This document shows, in pieces, positions 13,778-19,228 of a stretch of 19,228 bases of DNA (position 1 is the stretch's first letter; every line of letters begins with the position of its first letter). Source of the stretch: an uncultured Lachnospiraceae bacterium (GTDB lineage Bacteria > Bacillota > Clostridia > Lachnospirales > Lachnospiraceae). The stretch spans positions 1 through 19,228 of the forward strand of contig CABSCP010000060.1 in NCBI GenBank assembly GCA_902476265.1. Direction: 5' to 3'. Position numbers and translations under genes: made by a program. A model generated the notes under the pieces. That model had not been told where the DNA came from. It ran no database searches and worked only from the letters and a program-made list of their open reading frames with translations.

Positions 13778-14592
13778 GCTTTGCTTCCTCCTACTTTTTT
13801 ATGAAACAGCCCACTGAAAAAATCCGCTACCTTACGAAAAGCTTTCGGAAAAATTTTGGAAAGAATCCAGCCGATTCCCATGGTGAAAAGGATCCCGATC
13901 CCGATGGTGAAAAGGCTCATTCCGATCGTCAGCACCGCTCCGGCCGGAAAGGTGAACAGATCCACCACTGCCGAAAACAGGGCGATAACGCCTGCAACGA
14001 TACAGATCACTCCTACGAACAAAAAGACCAGAATCAAAGGGATCAGTATGATTGCCAGGATCATGAGGACCAATCCTACGGTAAAGACAATCGGTATCGT
14101 CACCGGCAGCGTTATGATGCACAAAATGACGATTAAGGCGATCATGCCTCCGCTCATTCCCTTTTTCTTTCCTTTGCGGTAACGCCCGTCAAGATTACCG
14201 TTCTGGCCCTGATATGCACCACTTTGGTTCTGCCGGCGGTAATCATTCTGTCTGCCGCCGCTCTGCCGGTATCCGCTACTTTGCTGTCCCGCCCCGTCCG
14301 ATCCGGCTCCTGCATATTTCTGAGGGGATGTTTTACTTTCGTTTTCTGCGCTTCCCCCGCGGAAACCGGATTCCGAAAATTCTCCCTGTTCTCCGCTTCC
14401 TTCCCGCAGCCCTTCTTTGATGGAAACCGCCAGCTGTTCCGGCGTTCCCAGTTCTGCCAGCACCTCTTCTTCGTTTTCTACGCCGGCATCATTCAAATAA
14501 TCATTGTAGTACTGGATTGCTTCTTCCCGTTCCCCTTCCGGAATGTCGGAAAGCAGAAGCGCCAGTCTGCTCATATAATCAATCCTGTTCAT
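13774..14592 (-). CDS. DUF1700 (HAAS-type) membrane protein
   Basis: The 272-residue protein starts with the DUF1700 helical domain (about 1-60): 'YMSRLALLLSDIPEGEREEA', then 'YYNDYLNDAG' and 'LGTPEQLAVSIKE'. A Gly/Ser/Gln-rich flexible linker (about 64-140) has several Tyr/Arg pairs. A Lys-rich stop and four or more hydrophobic helices (about 146-255) follow. This type of protein is usually encoded next to PadR regulators and is thought to take part in membrane-stress signalling, with the N-terminal domain in the cytoplasm. Its start lies inside the padR gene (14-bp overlap) and its end overlaps the DUF4097 start by 4 bp, so the three are translationally coupled. Its exact role is not known. 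Confidence 0.88.
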   Translation of the reverse strand: MNRIDYMSRLALLLSDIPEGEREEAIQYYNDYLNDAGVENEEEVLAELGTPEQLAVSIKEGLREGSGEQGEFSESGFRGGSAENESKTSPQKYAGAGSDGAGQQSSGYRQSGGRQNDYRRQNQSGAYQGQNGNLDGRYRKGKKKGMSGGMIALIVILCIITLPVTIPIVFTVGLVLMILAIILIPLILVFLFVGVICIVAGVIALFSAVVDLFTFPAGAVLTIGMSLFTIGIGILFTMGIGWILSKIFPKAFRKVADFFSGLFHKKVGGSKA

Positions 14593-14911
14593 CTATGGTT
14601 CCTCCCTCGAACATACCTGTTATTTTTTCAGAATATCTTTTCCATTCCGCTTCATACAAGTGAAGCTGTGCGCTTCCTCTCGGCGTGATTTTGTAATATC
14701 TGCGGTTCCGCCCTCCGCATTCCATATCGTAGACTTCCAGACACTCATCCTTCTGCAATCGCCGTAAAACCGGATACAGGGTAGATTCCGACAAGTCTAT
14801 CGCCTGACGGACCTCCTGTGTGATTTTGTAGCCATAGGTCCCTTCCGGTTCCCTGGACACAACTGCAAGAACAATGGCATCCAGCAGCGCTGCTCCTGTA
14901 TTAAATACCAT
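14579..14911 (-). CDS. PadR-family transcriptional regulator
   Basis: The 110-residue winged-helix repressor has the PadR core at about 9-80: 'TYGYKITQEV', 'LSESTLYPVLRRLQKDECL', then the wing 'GGRNRRYYKITPRGSAQL' (66-83). The C-terminal helix (84-102) is the dimerisation arm. GGGAG lies 9 bp before ATG 14911. It is first in the PadR-DUF1700-DUF4097-PspC operon, so it probably represses its own operon and is relieved by a membrane or antibiotic signal. The promoter about 100 bp upstream has a repeated TATAATAT motif that could be its binding site. Confidence 0.93.
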   Translation of the reverse strand: MVFNTGAALLDAIVLAVVSREPEGTYGYKITQEVRQAIDLSESTLYPVLRRLQKDECLEVYDMECGGRNRRYYKITPRGSAQLHLYEAEWKRYSEKITGMFEGGTIDEQD

Positions 14912-14970
14912 CTACGCACGCTCCCTTCCTTTTCGTTACTGCCTGAAATTTGTGTCATGTTGTAATTCTT

Positions 14971-15027
14971 TATAATATTATATTTTGTATAATATTGTTT
15001 ATGCATATAATATATGACATATAATAT
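14971..15027 (-). promoter_or_regulatory. Cluster of four TATAATAT motifs in the padR leader/promoter
   Basis: TATAATAT starts at 14971, 14988, 15006 and 15020 on the plus strand. Two copies are extended as CATATAATAT (15004 and 15018) and one copy overlaps the -10. The rest lie downstream of the predicted start, within the leader. PadR-type repressors often bind A/T-rich near-palindromes here, but simple AT-richness could also explain the pattern. Confidence 0.4.
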
Positions 15028-15037
15028 TACTTGTCAA
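15009..15037 (-). promoter_or_regulatory. Promoter of the PadR operon
   Basis: A consensus TTGACA (15037-15032) and TATATT (15014-15009) are spaced by exactly 17 bp on the minus strand, about 100 bp before the padR ATG. Confidence 0.78.
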
Positions 15038-15350
15038 CAACTATTCCCGAAAGAAATTCTAAAGGTTTTCTTAAAGTCCGTATCTTGCCCCTTCTCCCAG
15101 TCTTTCCTCCCCGGCCCGGACCAAAACCGCAGGCAGGGCGGGGACAGACAGCCTCTTAGAGGGCACGCTTTCGCTCGAATAAACGCGCAGCGGCACATAA
15201 GGCTGCAAAGAACGCCGCCTAAATGCCGGCGCGTTTATAACGACCCTTACAGAGGCTGTCTGTCCCCGCCCTGCCTGCGGTTTTGATCCGGGCCGGAGCC
15301 GTGAAATTGGAGGAAGGAAGGAAATGCAGACTTATAATGTAAAAACAAAA
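15038..15350. other. Intergenic DNA around the inverted-repeat element
   Basis: Apart from the 186-bp palindromic element, I see no gene here. 15038-15110 is pyrimidine-rich. A purine-rich GGAGGAAGGAAGG at 15309-15321 is nearly complementary to CTTTCCTCC at 15102-15110, so the palindrome may extend outward across a 12-nt bulge. A TATAAT at 15333-15338 has no matching -35. Confidence 0.5.
15111..15296. repeat. 186-bp element with 46-bp terminal inverted repeats and nested stems
   Basis: The arms 15111-15156 and 15251-15296 are complementary at 45 of 46 positions; the one mismatch is C15121 opposite A15286, which becomes a G-U pair in minus-strand RNA. Inside are GGG/CCC (15161-15163 with 15244-15246), a perfect 10-bp stem (15179-15188 with 15229-15238) and CGGCA/TGCCG (15191-15195 with 15224-15228), so the whole folds as one long branched-free rod. 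It contains no credible gene. It lies between the terminator after GH125 and the padR promoter. It could be a non-autonomous mobile element (MITE-like) or a structured RNA; I see no target-site duplication. Confidence 0.75.
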
Positions 15351-15395
15351 AACTTCAGAAGATACCGCATTCACAAAATGCAGCTTCCTGAAGTT
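15351..15395 (-). terminator. Terminator of the folT-ybaK-GH76-GH125 run (bidirectional)
   Basis: AACTTCAG with an AAG extension (15351-15361) pairs with CTTCCTGAAGTT (15384-15395), with one bulged base. An inner GCATT/AATGC stem completes the hairpin. T tracts follow on both strands: TTTTTG then T5 on the minus strand, and CTTTTTTC on the plus strand. It starts 14 bp after the GH125 stop. Confidence 0.85.
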
Positions 15396-15409
15396 CTTTT
15401 TTCATTTTC

Positions 15410-16684
15410 TTATTTCGCCTTCACTGTCAGCCCGCACACGGACAGCACAAATTCCACGAACATGGCGTTGGACCAGGAAAACCATTCTCTGGTGAATTTG
15501 TAAGGGTCATCTTTATGGAAGCCCTCATGCACCAGGTTGGTATCCGCATCCGTATGTTCAAAATAATCCAGCAGCTGTTCTTTTTCCCCGTCATCCGCGC
15601 TGGTCATTCCCTGGATGGACAGAGCGATGTGCCAGATATAATCTGTTGGGGTATGGGGGCTGCCGATTCCCTTTGCGGCTGCTCCTTCATAATAGTAAGG
15701 ATTGGCCGAAGACAGCATCATTTTCCGGGTATTCAGATAAACTTCATCCGTATTGCCGCAATAGTGGAAATAGGGCATGGACATCAGGCTGGGCACATTG
15801 GCGTCATCCATGATATGGCGGTTTCCGTTCCCGTCCACCTCATAAACATAAACTTTCCCGTATTCCTCGGTATCCATGGTGCCGTAGGTTTCGATCCCTT
15901 TCTGGATCTGTTCCCGCAGCTCTTTCACTTCCCGGCAGAATGTTCCTTCTTGATAAAAGGTTTCCAGAATTTCTGTCATGTAGTCCAGCACTACCACCGC
16001 AAACATGTTGGAGGGAACCAGATAGCCGTAAACGCATCTGTCGTCACTGGGCCTAAAACCGGACCAGGTCATGCCGGTATAGGAAACCGGATTGCCTTTT
16101 CCTGCATTGGGAAGCGTATCCGTTTCCACACAGTCCAAACGCTCAAAGGTATAGGGCGACTGTTCCATATGATGCTGCTCCGTTTTCCACAGCGCCACAA
16201 TCTCTTTGGCGGCATGCAAAAACAGGCTGTCAAAATGAGCGCTTTTCCCGGTGTTTTTCCAATATAAATAAGCCAGCTGTACAGGGTAGCACAGGGAGTC
16301 GATCTCATATTTTCTCTCCCAGATATCGGGCTTCATATCCGTCAGATCTTTCTGATGGCCCGCACCGTTTTCCTCTTCGTTAAAGGCGTTGGCGTAAGGG
16401 TCCCGCAGGATACACAGCAGCTGCTTTTTGATCACGCCTTCGATGATCTTTGCCACCCTCTCATTTTCGGAAGCCACCAGCAGATAAGGGCGCAGTTGGT
16501 TCGTGCTGTCCCTCAGCCACATGGCAGGAATATCTCCGGTGAGCATGAATGCCGTCCCGTCTTCTTCATGGACATGGATCGTTTTTTCCAGCGTGTCCTG
16601 ATAGCAGTTTTCAAACATGGATACAATCTTGGGCCTGTGGGCCATTTTTTCACGCACCAGATTTAAAATCATTTCTTCCGTCAT
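15410..16684 (-). CDS. GH125 exo-alpha-1,6-mannosidase
   Basis: This metal-independent inverting alpha-mannosidase removes terminal alpha-1,6-linked mannose, as on N-glycan cores or yeast-mannan backbones. From ATG 16684 the product is 424 residues, the normal family length. Motifs include 'MLTGDIPAMWLRDSTNQLRP' (47-66), 'TWSGFRPSDDRCVYGYLVPS' (206-225) with acid Asp214, 'MDDANVPSLMSMPYF' and 'VHEGFHKDDPYKFTREWFSW' (385-404) with base Glu387. The Asp-Glu spacing of 173 equals that of the known pair Asp220/Glu393 in the Clostridium perfringens enzyme. GAGGAG lies 9 bp before this ATG; an in-frame TTG at 16729 lacks an RBS and is rejected. There is no signal peptide, so it acts on imported oligosaccharides. 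It follows the GH76 gene by 41 bp. Confidence 0.94.
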   Translation of the reverse strand: MTEEMILNLVREKMAHRPKIVSMFENCYQDTLEKTIHVHEEDGTAFMLTGDIPAMWLRDSTNQLRPYLLVASENERVAKIIEGVIKKQLLCILRDPYANAFNEEENGAGHQKDLTDMKPDIWERKYEIDSLCYPVQLAYLYWKNTGKSAHFDSLFLHAAKEIVALWKTEQHHMEQSPYTFERLDCVETDTLPNAGKGNPVSYTGMTWSGFRPSDDRCVYGYLVPSNMFAVVVLDYMTEILETFYQEGTFCREVKELREQIQKGIETYGTMDTEEYGKVYVYEVDGNGNRHIMDDANVPSLMSMPYFHYCGNTDEVYLNTRKMMLSSANPYYYEGAAAKGIGSPHTPTDYIWHIALSIQGMTSADDGEKEQLLDYFEHTDADTNLVHEGFHKDDPYKFTREWFSWSNAMFVEFVLSVCGLTVKAK

Positions 16685-16725
16685 TCTTATTCTCTCCTCA
16701 TTTTGTTTTTCATTCGGCTTTTGAT

Positions 16726-17706
16726 TCAAGGCTGATCACCTGAAAAAAAAAGCGCCACCGCGGCAGAACATCCCCAGGCGGAGTAATCGTCTCTTTCCAG
16801 CGTTTTTTTCTCCCAGTTCGTCCAGACCAGACCGCGTGAATTGCGGTTTTCCCAGGCTGTCCGGGCATTTTGCAGCAGCCATCCGGCATACTTCTCCATC
16901 CCGTCAAGTGCCGCCAGTTTGGCCATCCAGCGGGTCAGGATTCCCTTAAAACCGGGCTGATCGCCGCCTTCCGCTTCTCCGGTGAGCACGTTCCCGCCTG
17001 CCAGCACATTCATCGTATAGTCGGCGGCCAGCACCGCATTGTCCAGACAGGTCTGTTCTCCGGTTGCCTGATACAGCAGGACGGAGGCACCGATGAAAGT
17101 CCCCTGATTATAGGTGAATACCCTGTCCCAGACTTCCCCTGTGATTTTGATATTGTCCCGCACCGCGCCGTCACACCCCAGCAGCACCCGGCATTCCCAG
17201 TCATAAATCTGTCCTGCTATATCCAGATACCGTTCCTCTTTTGTGCTCTGGTACAAAAGACAGGCCGCAATGGCGGCAGGCCCGTTGATACAGGCATTTT
17301 TGGACCGGTTTTCAATCCGCCAGAAAAGGCCGCCTCCCAGATCCGCGCTGTAGGCCCGCTCCCAAATCACCTCAAAATAATGGCGGGCGTATCCCAGATA
17401 ATCTTCTTCCCCCGTCAGCAGATAAGCCCGGGCACACCCGATGGTGATCCAGGCGATGTCATCATTAAAGGGATTATGGGACCACTCGTCCCCTTCATCC
17501 AGCAAAAATCCGTCAAACATATGCCGCATGAGGATGCGGTAACGTTCCTCCCCGGTCTGTTCAAAGGCGTCTATGACGACTTCAAAAATTTCTGCCTTGC
17601 ACCAGAAAAATTCTCCCAGCACAAGACCCGCCTTTCCTTCCTCGTCCTCTCTGTAAAAACGTTCCAGAAAAGCATCCATGGCCTGTGGCGCTATCTGTTC
17701 AAACAT
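16726..17706 (-). CDS. GH76 family alpha-1,6-mannanase-like glycoside hydrolase
   Basis: This (alpha/alpha)6-barrel glycosidase is related to endo-alpha-1,6-mannanases. Starting at ATG 17706 (326 residues), it shows 'FFWCKAEIFEVVIDAFEQTG' (33-52), the catalytic double aspartate in 'FNDDIAW' (Asp82/Asp83), 'TYNQGTFIGASVLLYQATG', and 'GGDQPGFKGILTRWM' with 'QNARTAWENRN' towards the end, all typical of GH76. AGAGGGGA lies directly upstream of ATG 17709/17706. An upstream in-frame ATG at 17769 would overlap ybaK and has no RBS. No signal peptide is seen, so it would be cytoplasmic, unlike many secreted GH76 enzymes. With GH125 downstream, the pair can shorten and hydrolyse alpha-1,6-mannooligosaccharides. 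A T9 run near the 3' end is a possible slippage site. Confidence 0.88.
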   Translation of the reverse strand: MFEQIAPQAMDAFLERFYREDEEGKAGLVLGEFFWCKAEIFEVVIDAFEQTGEERYRILMRHMFDGFLLDEGDEWSHNPFNDDIAWITIGCARAYLLTGEEDYLGYARHYFEVIWERAYSADLGGGLFWRIENRSKNACINGPAAIAACLLYQSTKEERYLDIAGQIYDWECRVLLGCDGAVRDNIKITGEVWDRVFTYNQGTFIGASVLLYQATGEQTCLDNAVLAADYTMNVLAGGNVLTGEAEGGDQPGFKGILTRWMAKLAALDGMEKYAGWLLQNARTAWENRNSRGLVWTNWEKKTLERDDYSAWGCSAAVALFFSGDQP

Positions 17707-17717
17707 CATGTCCCCTC

Positions 17718-18209
17718 TCATGCCGAACAGGCCTGGGTCTCCTGCCAGCCCTTGCACACATCCACCCATTCCCTGCAGCCGGAATAGGTTTCCAGTTCCG
17801 CCAGATTCAGCTCAATGGCGCTGTTATCGCTCCCGCAGGCGGGGAAGACCGTTTTAAACCGTTTCAGGGATTCATCCAGATAAACGGCGATCCCTTCGTT
17901 GATGCCAAAAGGGCAGACGCCGCCCACCCCATGACCCACGGCGGCTTCCACCTCTTCAAAGGACAGCATCTTCGCTTTCGTCCCAAACTTCGCCTTATAT
18001 TTTGCGTTATCGATCTTGGCATCTCCCGCCGTCACAATCAGAATCACCTGATCCTGCACCCGGAAGGAAAGGGTCTTTGCGATTCTTTTTCCTTCCACGC
18101 CCAGGGCCTGGGCCGCCAGTTCCACCGTAGCGGAGGATACCGGAAATTCCATGATGCGGTCCTGCATTCCAAAAGCTGCAAAATACGTTTTTACTTTTTC
18201 AATTGCCAT
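17718..18209 (-). CDS. ybaK: YbaK/ProXp-type aminoacyl-tRNA deacylase
   Basis: This small cytoplasmic trans-editing enzyme hydrolyses misacylated tRNA, classically Cys-tRNA(Pro) or Ala-tRNA(Pro). The 163-residue product has the family core: 'SSATVELAAQALGVEGKRIAKTL' (quoted region 25-47) with conserved Lys45, 'ILIVTAGDAKID' (56-67), and the Gly-rich 'GHGVGGVCPFGI' (92-103) that shapes the active site, ending with 'FPACGSDNSAIELNLAEL'. AAGGAAG lies about 8 bp before ATG 18209. Its start overlaps the end of folT by 11 bp, and the GH76 gene follows after about 11 bp, so it is cotranscribed. The exact tRNA substrate cannot be told from sequence. Confidence 0.9.
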   Translation of the reverse strand: MAIEKVKTYFAAFGMQDRIMEFPVSSATVELAAQALGVEGKRIAKTLSFRVQDQVILIVTAGDAKIDNAKYKAKFGTKAKMLSFEEVEAAVGHGVGGVCPFGINEGIAVYLDESLKRFKTVFPACGSDNSAIELNLAELETYSGCREWVDVCKGWQETQACSA

Positions 18210-18810
18210 GACAAATACTTCCTTTTTTCTCCGTTGTTTTCTTCTTTTTCCCCGGCATGAAAATCTTCATCATTTTAAACACGCCGGCAGCCTCCAGCAC
18301 CTTTAAAATCAGGTACAGCACCAGAGAATTGACCGGCCACATGATCAGATTTTTTGTCAGGCGGGCCGGTGCCATAACCATAAAGGCTTTTCCGTACACC
18401 TGGGACAGCCACAGCGTCCCCAGCCCCACATTGATCACCAGCGAAACCGTCAGCTTCGCCGTCAGAATCCGAAGCAGGCTGATCCTCTTTTTATAATAGA
18501 AGCAGCCATAAATCAGCCCTGCCAGAAAAGCGTTTAGGGTCAGTCCCGGAATCCATGCCCCGTCGGGATGTACGATCAGCTTTAAAATGTCCAGCATTCC
18601 GGAAAAAAAACATCCCACCACCGGGCCGAACAAAAAGTCCACCAGTTCGTTGGGGATGCCGGAAAAACCGATTTTGATATAATCGCCCAACCGGATGGAA
18701 AAAGATCCCAGAATAAACGCGAGTGCCGCAAAAAGGCCGCACAAGGTTATTGTGCGCACATTTTTGAACTCCCGCGCGGAATCTGTGAAAAGAGCAGCAA
18801 ATTTCTTCAT
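18199..18810 (-). CDS. folT: ECF transporter S component FolT (folate uptake)
   Basis: This folate-specific membrane S component pairs with shared ECF ATPase and EcfT subunits encoded elsewhere. The 203-residue product has about six hydrophobic helices. 'TLCGLFAALAFILGSFSI' (22-39) is the Ala-rich docking helix, and 'GFSGIPNELVDFLFGPVVG' with 'RLTKNLIMWPVNSLVLYLIL' towards the end is the FolT pattern, including the Arg-Leu-Thr-Lys-Asn used in the family. AAGGAGG lies 9 bp before ATG 18810. An upstream extension to 18993 would translate the riboswitch and is rejected. The THF riboswitch upstream independently supports folate as the substrate. It overlaps the next gene by 11 bp. Confidence 0.93.
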   Translation of the reverse strand: MKKFAALFTDSAREFKNVRTITLCGLFAALAFILGSFSIRLGDYIKIGFSGIPNELVDFLFGPVVGCFFSGMLDILKLIVHPDGAWIPGLTLNAFLAGLIYGCFYYKKRISLLRILTAKLTVSLVINVGLGTLWLSQVYGKAFMVMAPARLTKNLIMWPVNSLVLYLILKVLEAAGVFKMMKIFMPGKKKKTTEKKGSICHGN

Positions 18811-18818
18811 AAAAAATG

Positions 18819-18854
18819 ACCTCCTTCTACAGACATCCGGCCGCAAAAGGAGAT
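18819..18854 (-). promoter_or_regulatory. Shine-Dalgarno-sequestering hairpin of folT
   Basis: On the minus strand, ATCTCCTTTT (18854-18845) can form ten continuous pairs (two G-U) with AGAAGGAGGT (18828-18819), which contains the folT RBS. The loop is 16 nt. This would hide the RBS and could act as the translational arm of the riboswitch expression platform. Confidence 0.6.
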
Positions 18855-18882
18855 AAAATTCGTCGCTGCCGCCCGGACAGCG
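18852..18882 (-). terminator. Possible riboswitch-controlled terminator with competing antiterminator
   Basis: CGCTGTCC (18882-18875) pairs with GGCAGCG (18870-18864) around a 4-nt loop, with one bulge, and is followed by ACGAATTTTATC, a weak U stretch. The 3' arm region GCAGCGA (18869-18863) is perfectly complementary to TCGCTGC (18902-18896), which is the 3' strand of riboswitch P1. Terminator and antiterminator would therefore be mutually exclusive, with terminator favoured when P1 is ligand-stabilised. Confidence 0.5.
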
Positions 18883-18895
18883 CTCATCTTCTGCT

Positions 18896-19017
18896 GCAGC
18901 GAGATGCGGCCTATATACCGCAAGCATCCGGCTCCCGCCTGTGCGGCAGCCGGCGCTTTTCGTCCCGCCGGCAACTCTCTGTCCGGTGGGCACTTAACGC
19001 ATATAAACCTACTCTGC
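18896..19017 (-). ncRNA. Tetrahydrofolate (THF) riboswitch aptamer, folT leader
   Basis: The minus-strand leader contains the THF aptamer signatures in order. GAGTAGG follows the P1 5' strand (GCAGAG at 19017-19012). GCGTTAAGTG lies at 19000-18991 and CGAAAAGCGCCGG at 18962-18950. The 3' segment GCCGCATCTCGCTGC ends at 18896. P1 pairs GCAG..AG with CT..CTGC. P2 pairs TTTATAT (about 19007-19001) with ATATAGG near 18915, allowing G-U. The aptamer senses reduced folates and turns down folate uptake genes. Its position between a clear promoter and folT is as expected. The length of about 122 nt includes an enlarged GC-rich middle stem. Confidence 0.88.
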
Positions 19018-19039
19018 ATATTTTTATTTTTACCGCTTC

Positions 19040-19068
19040 ATTATAGCAGTACGCCCGGCATCCTACAA
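19040..19068 (-). promoter_or_regulatory. Promoter of the THF riboswitch-folT operon
   Basis: TTGTAG (19068-19063) and a consensus TATAAT (19045-19040) are separated by 17 bp on the minus strand. The predicted start near 19033 is about 15 nt before the aptamer. Confidence 0.8.
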
Positions 19069-19091
19069 GTGGAAACTTTATAAAATGATGC

Positions 19092-19199
19092 TCACCCTAA
19101 AATCTTTGTATGTTCCAAAAACTGTTCTACGGAGATTGCTTTCGCCGCTTCTTTCAGCCACATTCTCAGCAGCGCGGAAGTTTGACAGCCTAACCTCAT
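19092..19199 (-). CDS. 35-residue open frame at right edge, possible gene remnant
   Basis: The frame from ATG 19199 to TGA 19092 reads as plausible protein, especially 'MWLKEAAKAISVEQFLEHTK' (13-32), an amphipathic helix of ordinary composition. There is an in-frame stop just before the ATG (19203-19205) and no RBS. It may be the tail of a decayed gene, with the rest outside the window or lost, or a chance frame. No family is recognised. Confidence 0.25.
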   Translation of the reverse strand: MRLGCQTSALLRMWLKEAAKAISVEQFLEHTKILG

Positions 19200-19228
19200 G
19201 AATCAACTAAGTAAATAGCCTTCAAACC

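Noticed and set aside
15014..15286. 90-codon open frame across the inverted-repeat element
   Set aside because: It runs through both palindrome arms and has no RBS; its composition follows the repeat, not a protein.
16685..16729. TTG start for GH125
   Set aside because: It has no RBS; ATG 16684 has GAGGAG 9 bp upstream and gives the usual family length.
17707..17769. Upstream start of the GH76 gene
   Set aside because: It overlaps ybaK, lacks an RBS, and the added residues do not fit the family.
18811..18993. N-terminal extension of folT
   Set aside because: It would translate the THF riboswitch; ATG 18810 has AAGGAGG at 9 bp.

Overview
The window looks like chromosome of a Firmicute in the class Clostridia, most likely a gut Lachnospiraceae member. 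The evidence is mid-GC DNA with strong GGAGG ribosome binding sites, a tetrahydrofolate riboswitch in front of an ECF folate S component, GH76/GH125 mannosidases, and DUF1700/DUF4097 and sigma/DUF4367 gene sets of a type common in that group. The assignment rests on gene content, not on a database search. Nearly all genes are on the minus strand; the exceptions are a vitamin B6 pair at about 8.8-10.4 kb and a gene fragment at the left edge.

Layout. 1-3.3 kb is an accessory, partly AT-rich stretch: the tail of a probable Rpn/PD-(D/E)XK protein, a small secreted cysteine-containing protein, and a minus-strand cassette XRE regulator -> ECF-type sigma factor -> membrane DUF4367 protein (probable anti-sigma factor). 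A near-perfect palindrome precedes the XRE gene. 3.3-5.1 kb holds the dipeptidase pepD and a 37-residue single-pass membrane peptide gene with its own promoter, RBS and terminator. 5.1-7.0 kb is a ridA-aroK-EamA transporter operon with a good promoter and a hairpin at the predicted 5' end of its mRNA. 7.06-8.57 kb is hflX with a translationally coupled 76-residue protein. 8.8-10.4 kb (+) is a predicted pyridoxine ECF S component followed, across a terminator-like hairpin, by a PdxY-type kinase.

10.4-12.2 kb is a KdpD/KdpE-like two-component pair whose kinase lacks the usual KdpD N-terminal domains, with no kdpFABC in view. 12.3-14.9 kb is a PadR-DUF1700-DUF4097-PspC envelope module with overlapping genes, an A/T-rich promoter carrying four TATAATAT motifs, and a strong terminator. 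15.1-15.3 kb is a 186-bp element bounded by 46-bp inverted repeats. 15.4-19.07 kb is a co-directional run, folT-ybaK-GH76-GH125, behind a consensus-like promoter and a THF riboswitch. It ends at a terminator after GH125.

How it fits together. The right-hand run appears to put two cytoplasmic alpha-mannan enzymes and a tRNA-editing protein behind a folate riboswitch. The PadR module and the sigma/anti-sigma cassette look like two separate, self-regulated envelope-sensing systems. I see no rRNA, tRNA, CRISPR array or complete insertion sequence. The most unusual items are the 186-bp palindromic element, the folate-riboswitch/mannosidase arrangement, the 37-residue membrane peptide, and the exact 19-residue repeat plus Trp/Asp-rich stalk in the DUF4097 protein.
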